A DNA stretch of 64,000 nucleotides from JAGQIB01 sp041393395 (GCA_041393395.1 JAWKKG010000002.1:558001-622000), one strand, 5' to 3'; counted from the stretch's first letter, positions 16,075 to 25,744 are shown. A program made the numbers and translations. The notes: generated from the sequence alone by a model not told the origin.

Positions 16075-16791
16075 TCAGGAGATCCCTCCGAGGTACACGG
16101 TCTGCCCGGTGACGAAGTCGCTCTCGTCGCGCAGGAAGAAGTCCACCACGTTCGCGACGTCGCGGCTCTCGCCGAGTCGCTTCACCGCCTGCGATCCGAT
16201 GAGCGCCTCGATCTTCTCGGGCGGCACGCTGCGGATCAGGTCCGTGGCGATCGGCGTGGGGCCGACGGCATTCACGGTGACGTGGAACGGCGCGAACTCG
16301 CGCGCGAGCACCTCGGTGAGCGATTCGATCGCCGCCTTCGACGCCGCGTACGCCGCCTCGCCCTCGAGCTTCAGCGGCGTGGCGACCGTCGCGCAGTTCA
16401 CGAGACGACCCTTCTTGGCGCGCATCATCACCTTCGCCGCCTCGCGGCAGAACATGAACGTGCCGAAGACGTTCGTCTCGAAGACCTTCCGCACCGTGGA
16501 GAGCGGGGTGAGCACCGCGTGGTTCATGGAAGCGATGCCGGCGTTGTTCACCACGGCGTCCAGACGGCCGAATTCCTTCGCCGTGTCGCGTACCATCTTC
16601 ACGACCTCGGGCTCGTCCGCCACGTCGACGCACCAGTGCCGGTAGCGCTCGTGCTTCAGGTCCGACTCGCCGCGGCTGCAGCCCACCACGGTCCACCCGC
16701 GATCGAGGTAGTGGTGGCTCAGGTCCAGGCCGATGCCCTTGCGCGTGCCGGTGATGATCATCACGCGGCCCTTGCCGCTCATGTCGCTCAC
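16075..16791 (-). CDS. SDR-family oxidoreductase (FabG-like)
   Basis: 238 aa short-chain dehydrogenase. It has the NAD(P) motif TGTRKGIG (about 15-22), NNAG (about 84-87) and the catalytic YxxxK (YAASK). The usual catalytic Ser region reads NCATVATPL, with Thr in place of Ser, which may lower or change activity. The family reduces 3-oxoacyl groups or oxidises sugar-like alcohols; next to an ACP and an ANL ligase, a 3-ketoacyl-ACP reductase role is likely. The GTG at 16791 is 1 nt after the ACP stop; an ATG at 16782 is an alternative. C-terminal TGQTVYLGGIS is typical of FabG-like enzymes. Confidence 0.83.
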   Translation of the reverse strand: MSDMSGKGRVMIITGTRKGIGLDLSHHYLDRGWTVVGCSRGESDLKHERYRHWCVDVADEPEVVKMVRDTAKEFGRLDAVVNNAGIASMNHAVLTPLSTVRKVFETNVFGTFMFCREAAKVMMRAKKGRLVNCATVATPLKLEGEAAYAASKAAIESLTEVLAREFAPFHVTVNAVGPTPIATDLIRSVPPEKIEALIGSQAVKRLGESRDVANVVDFFLRDESDFVTGQTVYLGGIS

Positions 16792-16792
16792 G

Positions 16793-17089
16793 TCAAGCTC
16801 CCGCGCCGCAACGGGTCACGATGAAGTCGGTCAGCGAGCCCACCGTGCGGTACGGGCTGTTCCGCTCCGACATCGCCTTCTCGTCGGCGAGCACCACCGC
16901 GTGCCCGACCTCGTCGCTCACGCGTCCCTCGAGATCCACGATCAGTGACACGAGCGAGAGCGAGTCGAGCCCCTCCTCGCCGCCGTGCAGGGTCGTCGCC
17001 TCGTTCGGCGATTCGAGCTCGGGGTAGTTCAGTTCTTCGTTGAGATCGTGCACCGCGGATCGCACGATCTCGAGGATTCGCTCTCTCAT
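16793..17089 (-). CDS. Acyl carrier protein-like
   Basis: 98 aa acidic four-helix carrier protein with the phosphopantetheine motif GLDSLSLV, attachment Ser S43. It is longer than the housekeeping ACP (about 78 aa) and diverges after the motif, so it is probably a dedicated carrier for this operon. The ATG at 17089 overlaps the TGA of the membrane-acyltransferase gene, and the reductase gene starts immediately after its stop. It should carry an acyl group activated by the ANL enzyme and modified by the SDR. No phosphopantetheinyl transferase is visible in the window. Confidence 0.85.
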   Translation of the reverse strand: MRERILEIVRSAVHDLNEELNYPELESPNEATTLHGGEEGLDSLSLVSLIVDLEGRVSDEVGHAVVLADEKAMSERNSPYRTVGSLTDFIVTRCGAGA

Positions 17090-18609
17090 GAGCGGTCTGT
17101 CGCCTCCTCGGGGTTGGCCGGGGTGCCGCGACGGAGAATGACCTTCGCCGGGGTGCCCTGGATGATGACGTTCGGCGGATAGCGCCGGTTCACGAGACTG
17201 TTCGCCACGACGATCGTGTTATCGCCGATCGAGGCGCCGTCCGCCACCACGGTGCCGGCGCCGAGCCACACGTTGTTGCCGATCCTCACGCCCTTCGACG
17301 AGACCCCCTGGTCCTCGAACGGCACCGTGAGGTCGCCGTGCACGTAGTGGCTCGCGAGCACGGTGACGTTCGGGCCGAACAGGACGTGGTCGCCGATGTG
17401 CAGACCCTTCTCTCCGGACGACACGAAGCACCCGGTGGCGAAGCCGGTGTGCGCTCCGATCACGAGCGGCCCGTCCGTCGCCTTGATCTTCGTGAACGAG
17501 CTCACCGTGCAGCCCGGCCCGAACTTCAGGTTCGGGGAGAGCTCGACCTCGGCGCGGAAGCTGATCTTCGCGCCGTCGCGGACGTAGTACCACACGGCGA
17601 CGAGGGGTGCGGGGACCAGGAAGCGCCGGACGATGAGGCCGATCCGGCCCGGGGCCTTGGCCGGAACGTCGGCCGTGGCCTCCGCGCGGTTCGGGTCGCG
17701 CAGGAACAGGATCGCGCCCGGAAACGTCGCGAGCAATCCCATGGAGTGCGCCACGAGCGCGATGGCCACGGTGTCGCTGGCGGAGACGCCGATCAGACCG
17801 TACGTCACGAGCCGCAGCGCCTCGCCCACGCCCCAGCCGTCCAGCACCATCGAGCCCCGCTGCAGGAAGAGGGCCACCGCGGCAATCGCGAGGAACGACA
17901 TCGGCTCGACCGGCACGTGCAGCGCGCTGGCCGCGCCGAGCAGGAGCGCGAGCGGGAAGATGTTCTCGAACAGCGCGAACAGCAGGTTCACGAACAGGAG
18001 CCGGGCGTGGCCGTCGTAGGCGGAGATCGCGTCGGCGAGCTTGCGCGCCGGTCGGCCGGCCTTCACCCGCGTCGCGAGGGCGACGGCGGCCTCGCGGCCG
18101 GCCTTCGTGCCGCCGATCGCGAACAGGAAGAGCAGCACGCAGGTGATCGCGAACAGGCCCACGAATGCCGGTTGTTCGTCGCGGGCGATGCCCTGCATCA
18201 CGAGCCAGGCCAGTCCGGCCCACGCGATGAGGATCGTGGCGAGCACGCCGATGATCCGCTCCGCCACGAGCGACGCGACCACGAGGGAGGGCCGGGTCCC
18301 GCCGCGCGCGACGCGCCACCCGCGGTAGACGTCGCCGCCGAGGGTGGAGGGGAGCGCGTTGGAGACGAAGCTCCCGGCGAACATCGCGGAGATCCACTCG
18401 CCGAGCGGCAGGTGGATGTCGAGCGGGGAGGAGACGTGGCGCCACTTCAGCGCCATCACGACCCGGTCGGCAATGGCGACGGCCAGGAGGCCGAGCACCG
18501 CCGGCACCGTGAGCAGGCGCAGCGACGTCGAGACCTCGCCGAAGTCGGCGTGGCGCCAGATCAGCCAAACGAGGATCGCGAGGCCGAGGGCCCGCACCAG
18601 GTGCTTCAA
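17086..18609 (-). CDS. Fusion of LPG-synthase-type membrane domain and left-handed beta-helix acyltransferase
   Basis: 507 aa. Residues about 1-310 are a polytopic membrane domain of the lysylphosphatidylglycerol synthase TM/UPF0104 family (start HLVRALGLAILVWLIWRHAD, then SNALPSTLGGDVYRGWRVA, the family signature). Residues about 340-500 are a hexapeptide-repeat acyltransferase of the WbbJ type (GPGCTVSSFTKIKA, ASHYVHGD, GNNVWLGAGTVVADGASIGDN). The TTG at 18609 has GGAGG 4 nt upstream. It is first in the operon with ACP, SDR and ANL genes. I infer a flippase or anchor that brings an acyltransferase to the membrane. I do not know this fusion from characterised systems. Confidence 0.8.
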   Translation of the reverse strand: MKHLVRALGLAILVWLIWRHADFGEVSTSLRLLTVPAVLGLLAVAIADRVVMALKWRHVSSPLDIHLPLGEWISAMFAGSFVSNALPSTLGGDVYRGWRVARGGTRPSLVVASLVAERIIGVLATILIAWAGLAWLVMQGIARDEQPAFVGLFAITCVLLFLFAIGGTKAGREAAVALATRVKAGRPARKLADAISAYDGHARLLFVNLLFALFENIFPLALLLGAASALHVPVEPMSFLAIAAVALFLQRGSMVLDGWGVGEALRLVTYGLIGVSASDTVAIALVAHSMGLLATFPGAILFLRDPNRAEATADVPAKAPGRIGLIVRRFLVPAPLVAVWYYVRDGAKISFRAEVELSPNLKFGPGCTVSSFTKIKATDGPLVIGAHTGFATGCFVSSGEKGLHIGDHVLFGPNVTVLASHYVHGDLTVPFEDQGVSSKGVRIGNNVWLGAGTVVADGASIGDNTIVVANSLVNRRYPPNVIIQGTPAKVILRRGTPANPEEATDRS

Positions 18610-18780
18610 GATTCCTCCGGAAGGGGTCCGGCCGGGGGGAAGCGCCCCGGTCCGCTCTGGACATCGGCCCCCTGCGGAACGGCCCCGAGGGGAAATCCGG
18701 CGTGACGGGCCGGCGCCGGCTCCGTATCCTGCAAAGTCCGGCCAAGAACCGTCCAGCAGGATTTCGCCCCGGAGGGGTCG

Positions 18781-20295
18781 TTGAGCGAACAGGTACACGT
18801 CGAGCCCGAGGACGCGCTTCCCGAGATCACCCTGGAGGACCTCCCGGGCCCGATCCAGGCGGCGGCCCACCGCGTGGGCTGGTCCTCGCTCATGCCGGTG
18901 CAGGCCAAGGCCATCCCTTACGTGCGGGCCGGCCGTGATCTCATGGTCCAGTCCCGGACCGGGTCCGGGAAGACGGGCGCGTTCATCCTGCCGCTGCTGG
19001 AGCGGATCCGCCCCGAGGAGCGCGTCTGCCAGGCGCTCGTGCTCGTGCCGACCCGCGAACTCGCCCGCCAGGTGGTGGCGGAGGCGGAAGCGCTCTCGGA
19101 GCAGACGGGGGTGCGCGCGGTCGCGGTGTACGGTGGCGTGGGCTACGGGCCCCAGCTCGACGCGCTCCGCGAGGGCGCGCATCTCGTCATCGGGACCCCC
19201 GGGCGTATCCTCGATCACCTGATGCGCGGAACGCTCGTGCTGAAGCGCCTCGAGACGCTCGTGTTCGACGAGGCCGACCGCATGCTGTCGATGGGCTTCT
19301 ACCCGGACATGCGCGACATCGCCTCGTACCTGCCGGCCGAGCGCGACGGATTCATGTTCTCGGCGACGTACCCGCCGGCCGTGCTCTCGCTCTCCCGCCA
19401 GTTCCTGAGCGATCCGGAGTTCCTCTCGCTGTCGCGCGGGCACGAGCACGTGGCGGAGACGGAGCACGTCTACTTCGTGGTGCCGAAGATGGAGAAGGAC
19501 CGCGGGCTCGTGCGCATCATCGAGCTCGAGAACCCCGATTCCGCCATCATCTTCTGCAACACGAAGGCGAACGCGCGCTACGTCTCGATCGTGCTGAAGC
19601 GCTTCGGCTACGACGCGGAACAGCTCTCGGCGGATCTCTCGCAGTCCGCGCGCGAGCGCGTGCTCCAGCGCATGTACCAGCGCACGTTGCGGTTCCTCGT
19701 GGCGACGGATCTCGCCGGGCGCGGCATCGACATCGACGAGCTGTCGCACGTGATCCTGTACGACTTCCCGGAGGATCCGGAGTCGTACATCCACCGAGCC
19801 GGGCGCACCGGTCGCGCGGGCGCGGCGGGCACGGCGATCTCGCTCGTCGACGTGCTCGAGCGGCTCGAGCTGAAGAACGTCGGCAAGAAGTACAACATCG
19901 AACTCACGAGGCGCGAAATGCCCACGGACAAGGACGTGCAGGAGATCGTGTCCCAGCGGGTCACGGCGCTGCTGGAGCAGAAGCTCCGCGGACTCGACAA
20001 GCTCGTGGTCGAGCGCATGGAGCGCATGATGCCGCTCGCGCGAAGCCTCGGCGACAGCGACGACGAGCGTCGCGTGATCGCGATGCTGCTCGATCAGTTC
20101 TACCAGCAGTCGCTGCACGCGGCGCCCGAGCTGCCCGAGCAGGAGAAGAAGGCGGACAAGCCGGCCCGCGCGCAGATGGAAGATGCGGAAGCGGGCGACG
20201 AGGGCGAGGAAGCCGGCGAGGCCGGCGAAGGCGGATCCGAAGGAGCGTCGCACGGCCGCCGTGGACGACGTCGCCGGCGGGGTGGTCGCCGCTAG
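18781..20295 (+). CDS. DEAD-box RNA helicase
   Basis: 504 aa. Motif I SRTGSGKT (K64), motif II DEAD (163-166), motif III SAT (194-196) and motif VI HRAGRTGR are intact, so it should be an active RNA-dependent ATPase. After the two RecA domains come a helical extension (about 375-450) and an acidic Glu/Gly-rich linker ending in an Arg/Gly-rich tail (GRRGRRRRRGGRR), typical of RNA-binding extensions in bacterial DEAD-box proteins such as CsdA/RhlE types. The TTG at 18781 has GGAGGGG 4 nt upstream. It is divergent from the ACP operon. Its stop codon overlaps the stop of the GNAT gene on the other strand (CTAG). Confidence 0.9.
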   Translation: MSEQVHVEPEDALPEITLEDLPGPIQAAAHRVGWSSLMPVQAKAIPYVRAGRDLMVQSRTGSGKTGAFILPLLERIRPEERVCQALVLVPTRELARQVVAEAEALSEQTGVRAVAVYGGVGYGPQLDALREGAHLVIGTPGRILDHLMRGTLVLKRLETLVFDEADRMLSMGFYPDMRDIASYLPAERDGFMFSATYPPAVLSLSRQFLSDPEFLSLSRGHEHVAETEHVYFVVPKMEKDRGLVRIIELENPDSAIIFCNTKANARYVSIVLKRFGYDAEQLSADLSQSARERVLQRMYQRTLRFLVATDLAGRGIDIDELSHVILYDFPEDPESYIHRAGRTGRAGAAGTAISLVDVLERLELKNVGKKYNIELTRREMPTDKDVQEIVSQRVTALLEQKLRGLDKLVVERMERMMPLARSLGDSDDERRVIAMLLDQFYQQSLHAAPELPEQEKKADKPARAQMEDAEAGDEGEEAGEAGEGGSEGASHGRRGRRRRRGGRR

Positions 20296-20783
20296 TCCAG
20301 GTCCTTCACGAGGAGCGACACCGTCTTCTTGCCACCTTCGGTGTCCTGCGTGCCGACCTCGCGGAATCCCGCGCGCGCGTGGAAGCGCAGCGACGTTTCG
20401 TTCCGCGGTCGTGTATTCACCTCGCACGTGATCCGGACCGCCCCGCGCTCGCGCGCGAAGCGCTCGAAGTCCGCGTAGAACGCCTGGCCCACGCCCGCGC
20501 CGCGGAATCCGTCGGCGACCACGATGCGATCCACGTAGGCCCAGGAGTCCCAGTTCGCCTCGAAGTACGCGTAGTTCTCGCTGTCGTAGGCGGCGCCGGG
20601 GACGAGCCCGATCAGGAAGCCCGCCAGCCGGCCGTCCACGTCGGCCACGCGGAGATACGGCGCCTCGCGCGCGAACCAGTCCAGCTCCTCGCGCGGCAGG
20701 TCGCTCACGGCGGGCTGCGCGGCCTGGTTCATGGCGCGGATCGCGTCCAGCTCTTCCGGGCGGGCGTCTCGGATCGTCAACAT
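20292..20783 (-). CDS. GNAT family N-acetyltransferase
   Basis: 163 aa single GNAT domain. It starts MLTIRDARPEELDAIRAMN, with the acetyl-CoA pyrophosphate loop at FRGAGVGQAFY (about 93-103) and the C-terminal RFHARAGFREVGT typical of the family. The second ATG (20783) is preferred: a -10-like TAGGAT (20791-20796) ends 7 nt upstream and there is no Shine-Dalgarno, suggesting a leaderless mRNA. An ATG at 20792 is in frame but overlaps that -10. The stop overlaps that of the convergent helicase gene by 4 nt. Substrate unknown. Confidence 0.8.
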   Translation of the reverse strand: MLTIRDARPEELDAIRAMNQAAQPAVSDLPREELDWFAREAPYLRVADVDGRLAGFLIGLVPGAAYDSENYAYFEANWDSWAYVDRIVVADGFRGAGVGQAFYADFERFARERGAVRITCEVNTRPRNETSLRFHARAGFREVGTQDTEGGKKTVSLLVKDLD

Positions 20784-20845
20784 GCCCGGCATCCTAGCGC
20801 GGGCTGCGCGTGGGCGGAAGCGGCCGTCCGCGGTAATCTGGGTAC

Positions 20846-21826
20846 ATGCCACCCCGATTCCGAGATCTGCTGGCCGGCCTCGCCGGGGTCGTGCTCTGGG
20901 CGACCTCCGCCCTCGCGTTCGTGGATCCCGCGTGGGAGATCGAGGGGGCGCCCACGGGATCGTCGTTGCACGAGTCGCTCCGGCGGGAGGCGTCGCTCGC
21001 GTACGCGAAGGAGCGGGAGTGGTTTCCGCGGGATCTCCGCGGGCGCGTCTCGATCGCGTGGATCGCGGACCCGGACGAGTTCGCGCGCCGCTCCGGGCAC
21101 GACCCGTACACGGTGAGCGGCGCCGCGCGTGCCGATCGCAACGAGGTCCTGCTGAACGCGAGCTCATTCGTGAATCGACCGGAGCGCGTGCGCGGCGTGC
21201 TCGATCACGAGGTGTGCCACCTGCTCTTCGCCCGCGCGACGTCCGGGGCGGAGGTCGAGCCGCCGCGCTGGCTGGACGAAGGCGTCGCGATGTGGCGGTC
21301 CGGCGACTGGGATCTCGGCCTGGAGCAACGTCGGCGGCACGCGGACGTCCTGCGCGATGCGGCTGCGGCGGGTTCGCTGTTCGAGCTCGCGGACCTCGAC
21401 GGTTCGTTCCCCGGCGGCGCCTTCTTCGGCGTGGCGTACGCGCAGTCCGTCTCGTTCGTGGAGTGGCTGATCGCTCGGGGCGGGGAGGACACGCTGCTCC
21501 TGTTCCTGCGCTACCTCGACGAGGACCAGGATCCCGAGCCGGCGTTCGTTGCCGCCTACGGCCTGTCGCTCGAAGACGCGGAGGAGCGCTGGCGACGTCA
21601 GGTGGCGGGCGGCCCGCTCGGAAAGCTCCCGAGCGGCTCCGCGATGTTCGGCGCGTTCACCACACTGTTCGGGCTCGGGCTGATGATCCGGGTGTTCTTC
21701 CGGCGGCGTCGGGCGCGGCGGTGGGCCCGGGAAGAAGACCTCGCGGAGGCCGTGGCGGCCGGGGAAGCCGCCCGCGCGGCCTACGAGCGGTCCGGCCCGG
21801 CCGGATCCGAGGATAGGCCCCGATGA
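20846..21826 (+). CDS. Secreted/membrane gluzincin metallopeptidase-like protein (peptidase MA family)
   Basis: 326 aa. An N-terminal signal peptide (about 1-24, ending SALA) is followed by a gluzincin domain with HEVCH at 121-125 and the third zinc ligand E145 in PRWLDEGVAMW. After the catalytic domain there is a single C-terminal transmembrane segment (about 270-288) with an Arg-rich cytoplasmic flank, so the protein should be anchored with its peptidase part outside the cytoplasm. A TAATCT hexamer (20834-20839) lies exactly 6 nt before the ATG and no Shine-Dalgarno is seen, so the transcript may be leaderless. The substrate is unknown. Confidence 0.78.
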   Translation: MPPRFRDLLAGLAGVVLWATSALAFVDPAWEIEGAPTGSSLHESLRREASLAYAKEREWFPRDLRGRVSIAWIADPDEFARRSGHDPYTVSGAARADRNEVLLNASSFVNRPERVRGVLDHEVCHLLFARATSGAEVEPPRWLDEGVAMWRSGDWDLGLEQRRRHADVLRDAAAAGSLFELADLDGSFPGGAFFGVAYAQSVSFVEWLIARGGEDTLLLFLRYLDEDQDPEPAFVAAYGLSLEDAEERWRRQVAGGPLGKLPSGSAMFGAFTTLFGLGLMIRVFFRRRRARRWAREEDLAEAVAAGEAARAAYERSGPAGSEDRPR

Positions 21827-21997
21827 TCGCGAGAATTTCACGAGACCTTCACTCGACTCGCGCCGAGGCCGTCCGTTCCCATGGACGATCCGGTGCGGTC
21901 CGTCGCGGGACGACCGCCCGGCCGACGTCTCCGCGCCGCCCCGGGTGGGCCCGAGCCGGAGCGCCGCCGTTCCCCTCGCTTCCCGGGAGCCGTTCGC

Positions 21998-24157
21998 GTG
22001 GTCGAGTCGATCCCCCCGCTCCGCGAAGAAGAAGGGGAAACTTGGCTCCAGGAGGCGGGTTTTGCGCCCGATCTCTCTCTCATGCAGTCCTTGGATGACG
22101 CGGGCCTCTACATCAATCGCGAGATCAGCCTCCTCGAGTTCCACCAGCGGGTGATCGAGCAGGCGAAGGATCCCGAGACGCCCGTTCTCGAGCGTCTGCG
22201 GTTCCTGTGCATCTCGAGCTCGATCCTGGACGAGTTCTTCGAGATCCGCGTCGGCGCCCTGCGCGAGCAGGTCGCGTACGGTCTCGCCAAGTCCGGCCCC
22301 GACGGTCTCGGAGCGAAGGAAGCGCTCGAGCACATCCGTCACCGCGTGCAGCGTCTCGTGGCGGAGCAGTACCGCCTCCTGAACGAGGAGCTGCTCCCGG
22401 CGCTCGAGGCCGAGGGCGTCGTCCTCTACGCGCGGGATCGCCTGTCTCCGGATCAGCGGGAGTGGATCCGCGCCTACTGGAAGTCGCAGGTGATGCCGGT
22501 CCTCACGCCGCTCGGCCTGGACCCCGCGCACCCGTTCCCGCGCATCCTCAACAAGAGTCTCAACTATCTCGTGTCGGTGGACGGCAAGGACGCGTTCGGG
22601 CGGAAGAGCCAGTTCGCGGTGATCCAGGCACCCCGCATCCTGCCGCGGCTGATCCCGCTGCCGCGCGAGCTGTGCGACGTTCCGTACGGGTTCGTGCTGC
22701 TCGCCGCGGTCCTCCACGAGCACGTCGACGATCTGTTTCCGGGCATGAAGGTGCGCTCGTGCGATCAGTTCCGCGTGACGCGGAACAGCGACCTGTGGAT
22801 CGACGAGGAAGAGGTCAGCGACCTGCTGCTCGCGCTGAAGGGCGAGCTCCCGCGCCGGCACTTCGGCAACGCGGTGCGTCTCGAGATCTCCGACAACTGT
22901 CCGGAGGACAAGACGACGTTCCTGCTGAACCAGTTCGAGCTGCGTTCGGACGACTTGTACCGCGTCGCCGGGCCAGTCAATCTGAACCGCCTCGGAGCGC
23001 TCTACGACCTCGTCGACGTGCCGCGCCTCAAGTTCCGGCCGTTCATCCCCGGTCTACCGAAGCAGGTCGTGGAGGGGGCGGATCTGTTCGCCACCCTCCG
23101 TACCCGGGACATCCTCCTGCACCATCCGTATCAGAGCTTCTCGCCCGTCGTGGACTTCGTGCGGGAGGCGGCCGAGGATCCCGCGGTGCTCGCGATCAAG
23201 GCGACGGTGTACCGCACCGGACCGCGCTCGCCGCTCGCCGATGCGCTGCTGGAAGCGGCGCGCGCCGGCAAGGAGGTCACGGCGGTCATCGAGCTGCGTG
23301 CGCGCTTCGACGAGGCCGCGAACATCGAGCTCGCCTCCCGCCTGCAGGAGGCGGGGGCGAAGGTCGTGTACGGCATCGTGGGCTACAAGGCACACGCGAA
23401 GATGCTGCTCGTGGTGCGCCGCGAGGGCGAGGAACTGCGTCGCTACGCGCATCTCGGCACCGGCAACTACAACGTCCGCACCGCGCGCGCGTACACGGAC
23501 TTCGGCTACCTCACGGCGGATCCCGAGATCGGCGACGACGTGAATCGTCTGTTCCAGCAGCTGACGGGGCTCGGCCGCGGGTCCAAGCTGAACCGGCTCG
23601 TGCAGACTCCGTTCGACCTGCACGGCAGGCTCCTGGAGCTGATCGAGCAGGAGTCCGAGGCGGCCCGGGCGGGCCGGGAGGCACGCATCGACGCGAAGAT
23701 GAACGCGCTGATCGAGCGGGACATCATCCAGGCGCTGTACCGCGCGTCGATGGCCGGCGTGAAGATCCGTCTCGTGGTGCGTGGCATCTGCTGCCTCGTG
23801 CCGGGATTGCCCGGTGTCTCGGACAACATCCGCGTCCGCTCGCTGGTCGGTCGTTTTCTCGAGCATCACCGGGTGTTCCACTTCCACCACGACGGCGACC
23901 CCGTGCTGCTGTGCTCGAGCGCCGACTGGATGCCGCGCAACTTCTTCCGGCGCGTGGAAGTGGCGTTCCCGCTGCGCGGCAAGAAGAATCGCCAGCGCGT
24001 GCTGCGGGAGGCGATCGACGTGGTGTTCGAGGACAACACGCAGGCCTGGGACATGCAGCCGGACGGTTCCTACGTGCGCGCGTGCCCGGCTCCGGGTGAC
24101 CCACCGGTGCGGGCGCAGGACCGACTGCTCGAGGAGCTGTCCCAGCATCCGATGTAG
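21998..24157 (+). CDS. ppk1: Polyphosphate kinase 1
   Basis: 719 aa from the GTG at 21998, which has GGGAG at 8 nt spacing. An ATG at 22082 would give 691 aa, closer to the family norm, and conservation begins there (LYINREISLLEF); an ATG at 21881 adds an Arg-rich extension that looks non-coding. The autophosphorylated histidine is H466 (YKAHAKM; H438 from the 22082 ATG, close to H435 of the E. coli enzyme), followed by HLGTGNYN. All four PPK1 domains are represented. The enzyme makes polyphosphate from ATP reversibly. It is convergent with the ppx-sixA-CHAD genes, forming a polyphosphate module. Confidence 0.92.
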   Translation: MVESIPPLREEEGETWLQEAGFAPDLSLMQSLDDAGLYINREISLLEFHQRVIEQAKDPETPVLERLRFLCISSSILDEFFEIRVGALREQVAYGLAKSGPDGLGAKEALEHIRHRVQRLVAEQYRLLNEELLPALEAEGVVLYARDRLSPDQREWIRAYWKSQVMPVLTPLGLDPAHPFPRILNKSLNYLVSVDGKDAFGRKSQFAVIQAPRILPRLIPLPRELCDVPYGFVLLAAVLHEHVDDLFPGMKVRSCDQFRVTRNSDLWIDEEEVSDLLLALKGELPRRHFGNAVRLEISDNCPEDKTTFLLNQFELRSDDLYRVAGPVNLNRLGALYDLVDVPRLKFRPFIPGLPKQVVEGADLFATLRTRDILLHHPYQSFSPVVDFVREAAEDPAVLAIKATVYRTGPRSPLADALLEAARAGKEVTAVIELRARFDEAANIELASRLQEAGAKVVYGIVGYKAHAKMLLVVRREGEELRRYAHLGTGNYNVRTARAYTDFGYLTADPEIGDDVNRLFQQLTGLGRGSKLNRLVQTPFDLHGRLLELIEQESEAARAGREARIDAKMNALIERDIIQALYRASMAGVKIRLVVRGICCLVPGLPGVSDNIRVRSLVGRFLEHHRVFHFHHDGDPVLLCSSADWMPRNFFRRVEVAFPLRGKKNRQRVLREAIDVVFEDNTQAWDMQPDGSYVRACPAPGDPPVRAQDRLLEELSQHPM

Positions 24158-24211
24158 CCGGGGTTCGGGAAACTCGCCGGCGCGCGGAGAACACCGGGCG
24201 AACCTGGCCCG

Positions 24212-25744
24212 TCAGCGGGCCTCCTCGATCTCCAGACGCAGCCCCGCTTCCTCCACATAGCGCTGCTCCCGCTTGAGATCCGCGCGCATGAGCGGGTGCT
24301 CCGCGAACCACCCGCCGGGAAACACGAGGCGCGCGCCCGGCTCCGCCCACTCGATCCGCGCCGGCGGCGCGGACTCGTCGTGTCGGCTCCGGTGCAGCAG
24401 GACGGCGAGCCGCAGGAGGATCGTGAGACGAACGATCTCCGCGTTGCGGCTCTCCGGCACCGCGGCCATCGTGCGATCCCGCAGCTTGCGTCGATGCCCC
24501 TCGATGAGCGCGGCCAGCACCGACTGGTCGTCCTTGGAGAAGCCGGGCATGTCCGCGTTCGCCACGACGTATGCGCCGTGCTTGTGGTAGCTGCTGTACG
24601 AAACCGCGAGGCCGATCTCGTGCAGCCACGACGCCCAGGAGAGGAGTGACCGCGCGCCCTCGGCGTCGACGCCGACGGGCACGCCGATCTGATCCAGCAG
24701 TGCGAGGGCCGTCCTCTCCACGCGCGCGGCCTGGGCCACGTCCACCCGGTAGCGCTCCACGAACGTCTGGATCGTGCGGTCGCGCATGTCTTCGTGTCGC
24801 AACCGGCCGAGCAGATCCCAGAGCAGGCCTTCGCGCAGCGCCCCGGAGCTCGGCAGCATCGTATCCACGCCGAGATTGCGGAACACGCCGATCAGGATGG
24901 CGAGCCCGCCCGGCAAGACCGCGGCGCGATCCGGTTTCAGGCCGTCGAGGGCGAGCGCCTCGGTGCGGCCGGCTTGCATCACGAGTTTGCGCAGCTGCTT
25001 CAACCGGGGCAGCGTGATCTCGGGGCCGCCCTGCGAGCCGCGGAGCAGCTCCGAGATCGCGTTGATCGTGCCGGATGATCCGATCGACGTCTCCCAGTGC
25101 ATGCCGCGCAGCTCCTCGCGCGCGCCGCGCAGCTCGAGCGCCACCGCGGTCTCCGCCTCGCGGAACGCGTCACGGGTGAGCGCGCCGTCCGGGAAGAAGC
25201 GCCTGGAGTACGACACGCACCCCATGTACAGACTGTGTGCCCGCAGCACCTCCAGCCCCGCGCCGACGATGATCTCGGTGCTGCCGCCGCCGATGTCCAC
25301 CGCGAGGCGACGACCCGCGTAGGGCTGCGCGTGGCAGATTCCCTGGTAGATGAGGCGCGCCTCTTCCTGGCCGGACACGATCTCGATCGCGTGGCCGAGC
25401 GCGTCCTTCGCACGCGCGCGAAAGCCCAGATCGCGCGACGCCTTCCGTAGCGTGTTCGTGCCCACGGCGCGCACCTGGCCGGCCGGCAGCTCGCGGAGCC
25501 GCTCGCCGAATCGCTTGAGGCAATCCACCGCGCGCGCCTGCACGTTCGGTTCGAGCGTGCCGTCGGGGAGGAGCCCTTCCGCGAGACGCACGGGCTCGCG
25601 CAGACGATCGATCACCGTCAGCTCGTGGCCCTGGGCGCGCGCGATCACCATGTGAAAACTGTTCGATCCGAGGTCCACCGCGCCCACGGTGACGGCTTCC
25701 GCCGGTCCCACGAGCTCCTGTGGCACGGGGACCGGCCCGCTCAT
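24212..25744 (-). CDS. ppx: Ppx/GppA family exopolyphosphatase
   Basis: 510 aa. The sugar kinase/Hsp70/actin-fold phosphate loops are visible: VDLGSNSFHMVI (about 21-32) and VDIGGGSTEI (about 152-161), then IGSSGTINA. A C-terminal HD-like helical domain (SWASWLHEIGLAVSYSSYHKHGAY) matches the long Ppx form. It releases phosphate from polyphosphate and/or hydrolyses pppGpp. The ATG at 25744 overlaps the TGA of the sixA-like gene. With ppk1 facing it, a polyphosphate role is more likely than a purely stringent-response role. Confidence 0.9.
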   Translation of the reverse strand: MSGPVPVPQELVGPAEAVTVGAVDLGSNSFHMVIARAQGHELTVIDRLREPVRLAEGLLPDGTLEPNVQARAVDCLKRFGERLRELPAGQVRAVGTNTLRKASRDLGFRARAKDALGHAIEIVSGQEEARLIYQGICHAQPYAGRRLAVDIGGGSTEIIVGAGLEVLRAHSLYMGCVSYSRRFFPDGALTRDAFREAETAVALELRGAREELRGMHWETSIGSSGTINAISELLRGSQGGPEITLPRLKQLRKLVMQAGRTEALALDGLKPDRAAVLPGGLAILIGVFRNLGVDTMLPSSGALREGLLWDLLGRLRHEDMRDRTIQTFVERYRVDVAQAARVERTALALLDQIGVPVGVDAEGARSLLSWASWLHEIGLAVSYSSYHKHGAYVVANADMPGFSKDDQSVLAALIEGHRRKLRDRTMAAVPESRNAEIVRLTILLRLAVLLHRSRHDESAPPARIEWAEPGARLVFPGGWFAEHPLMRADLKREQRYVEEAGLRLEIEEAR

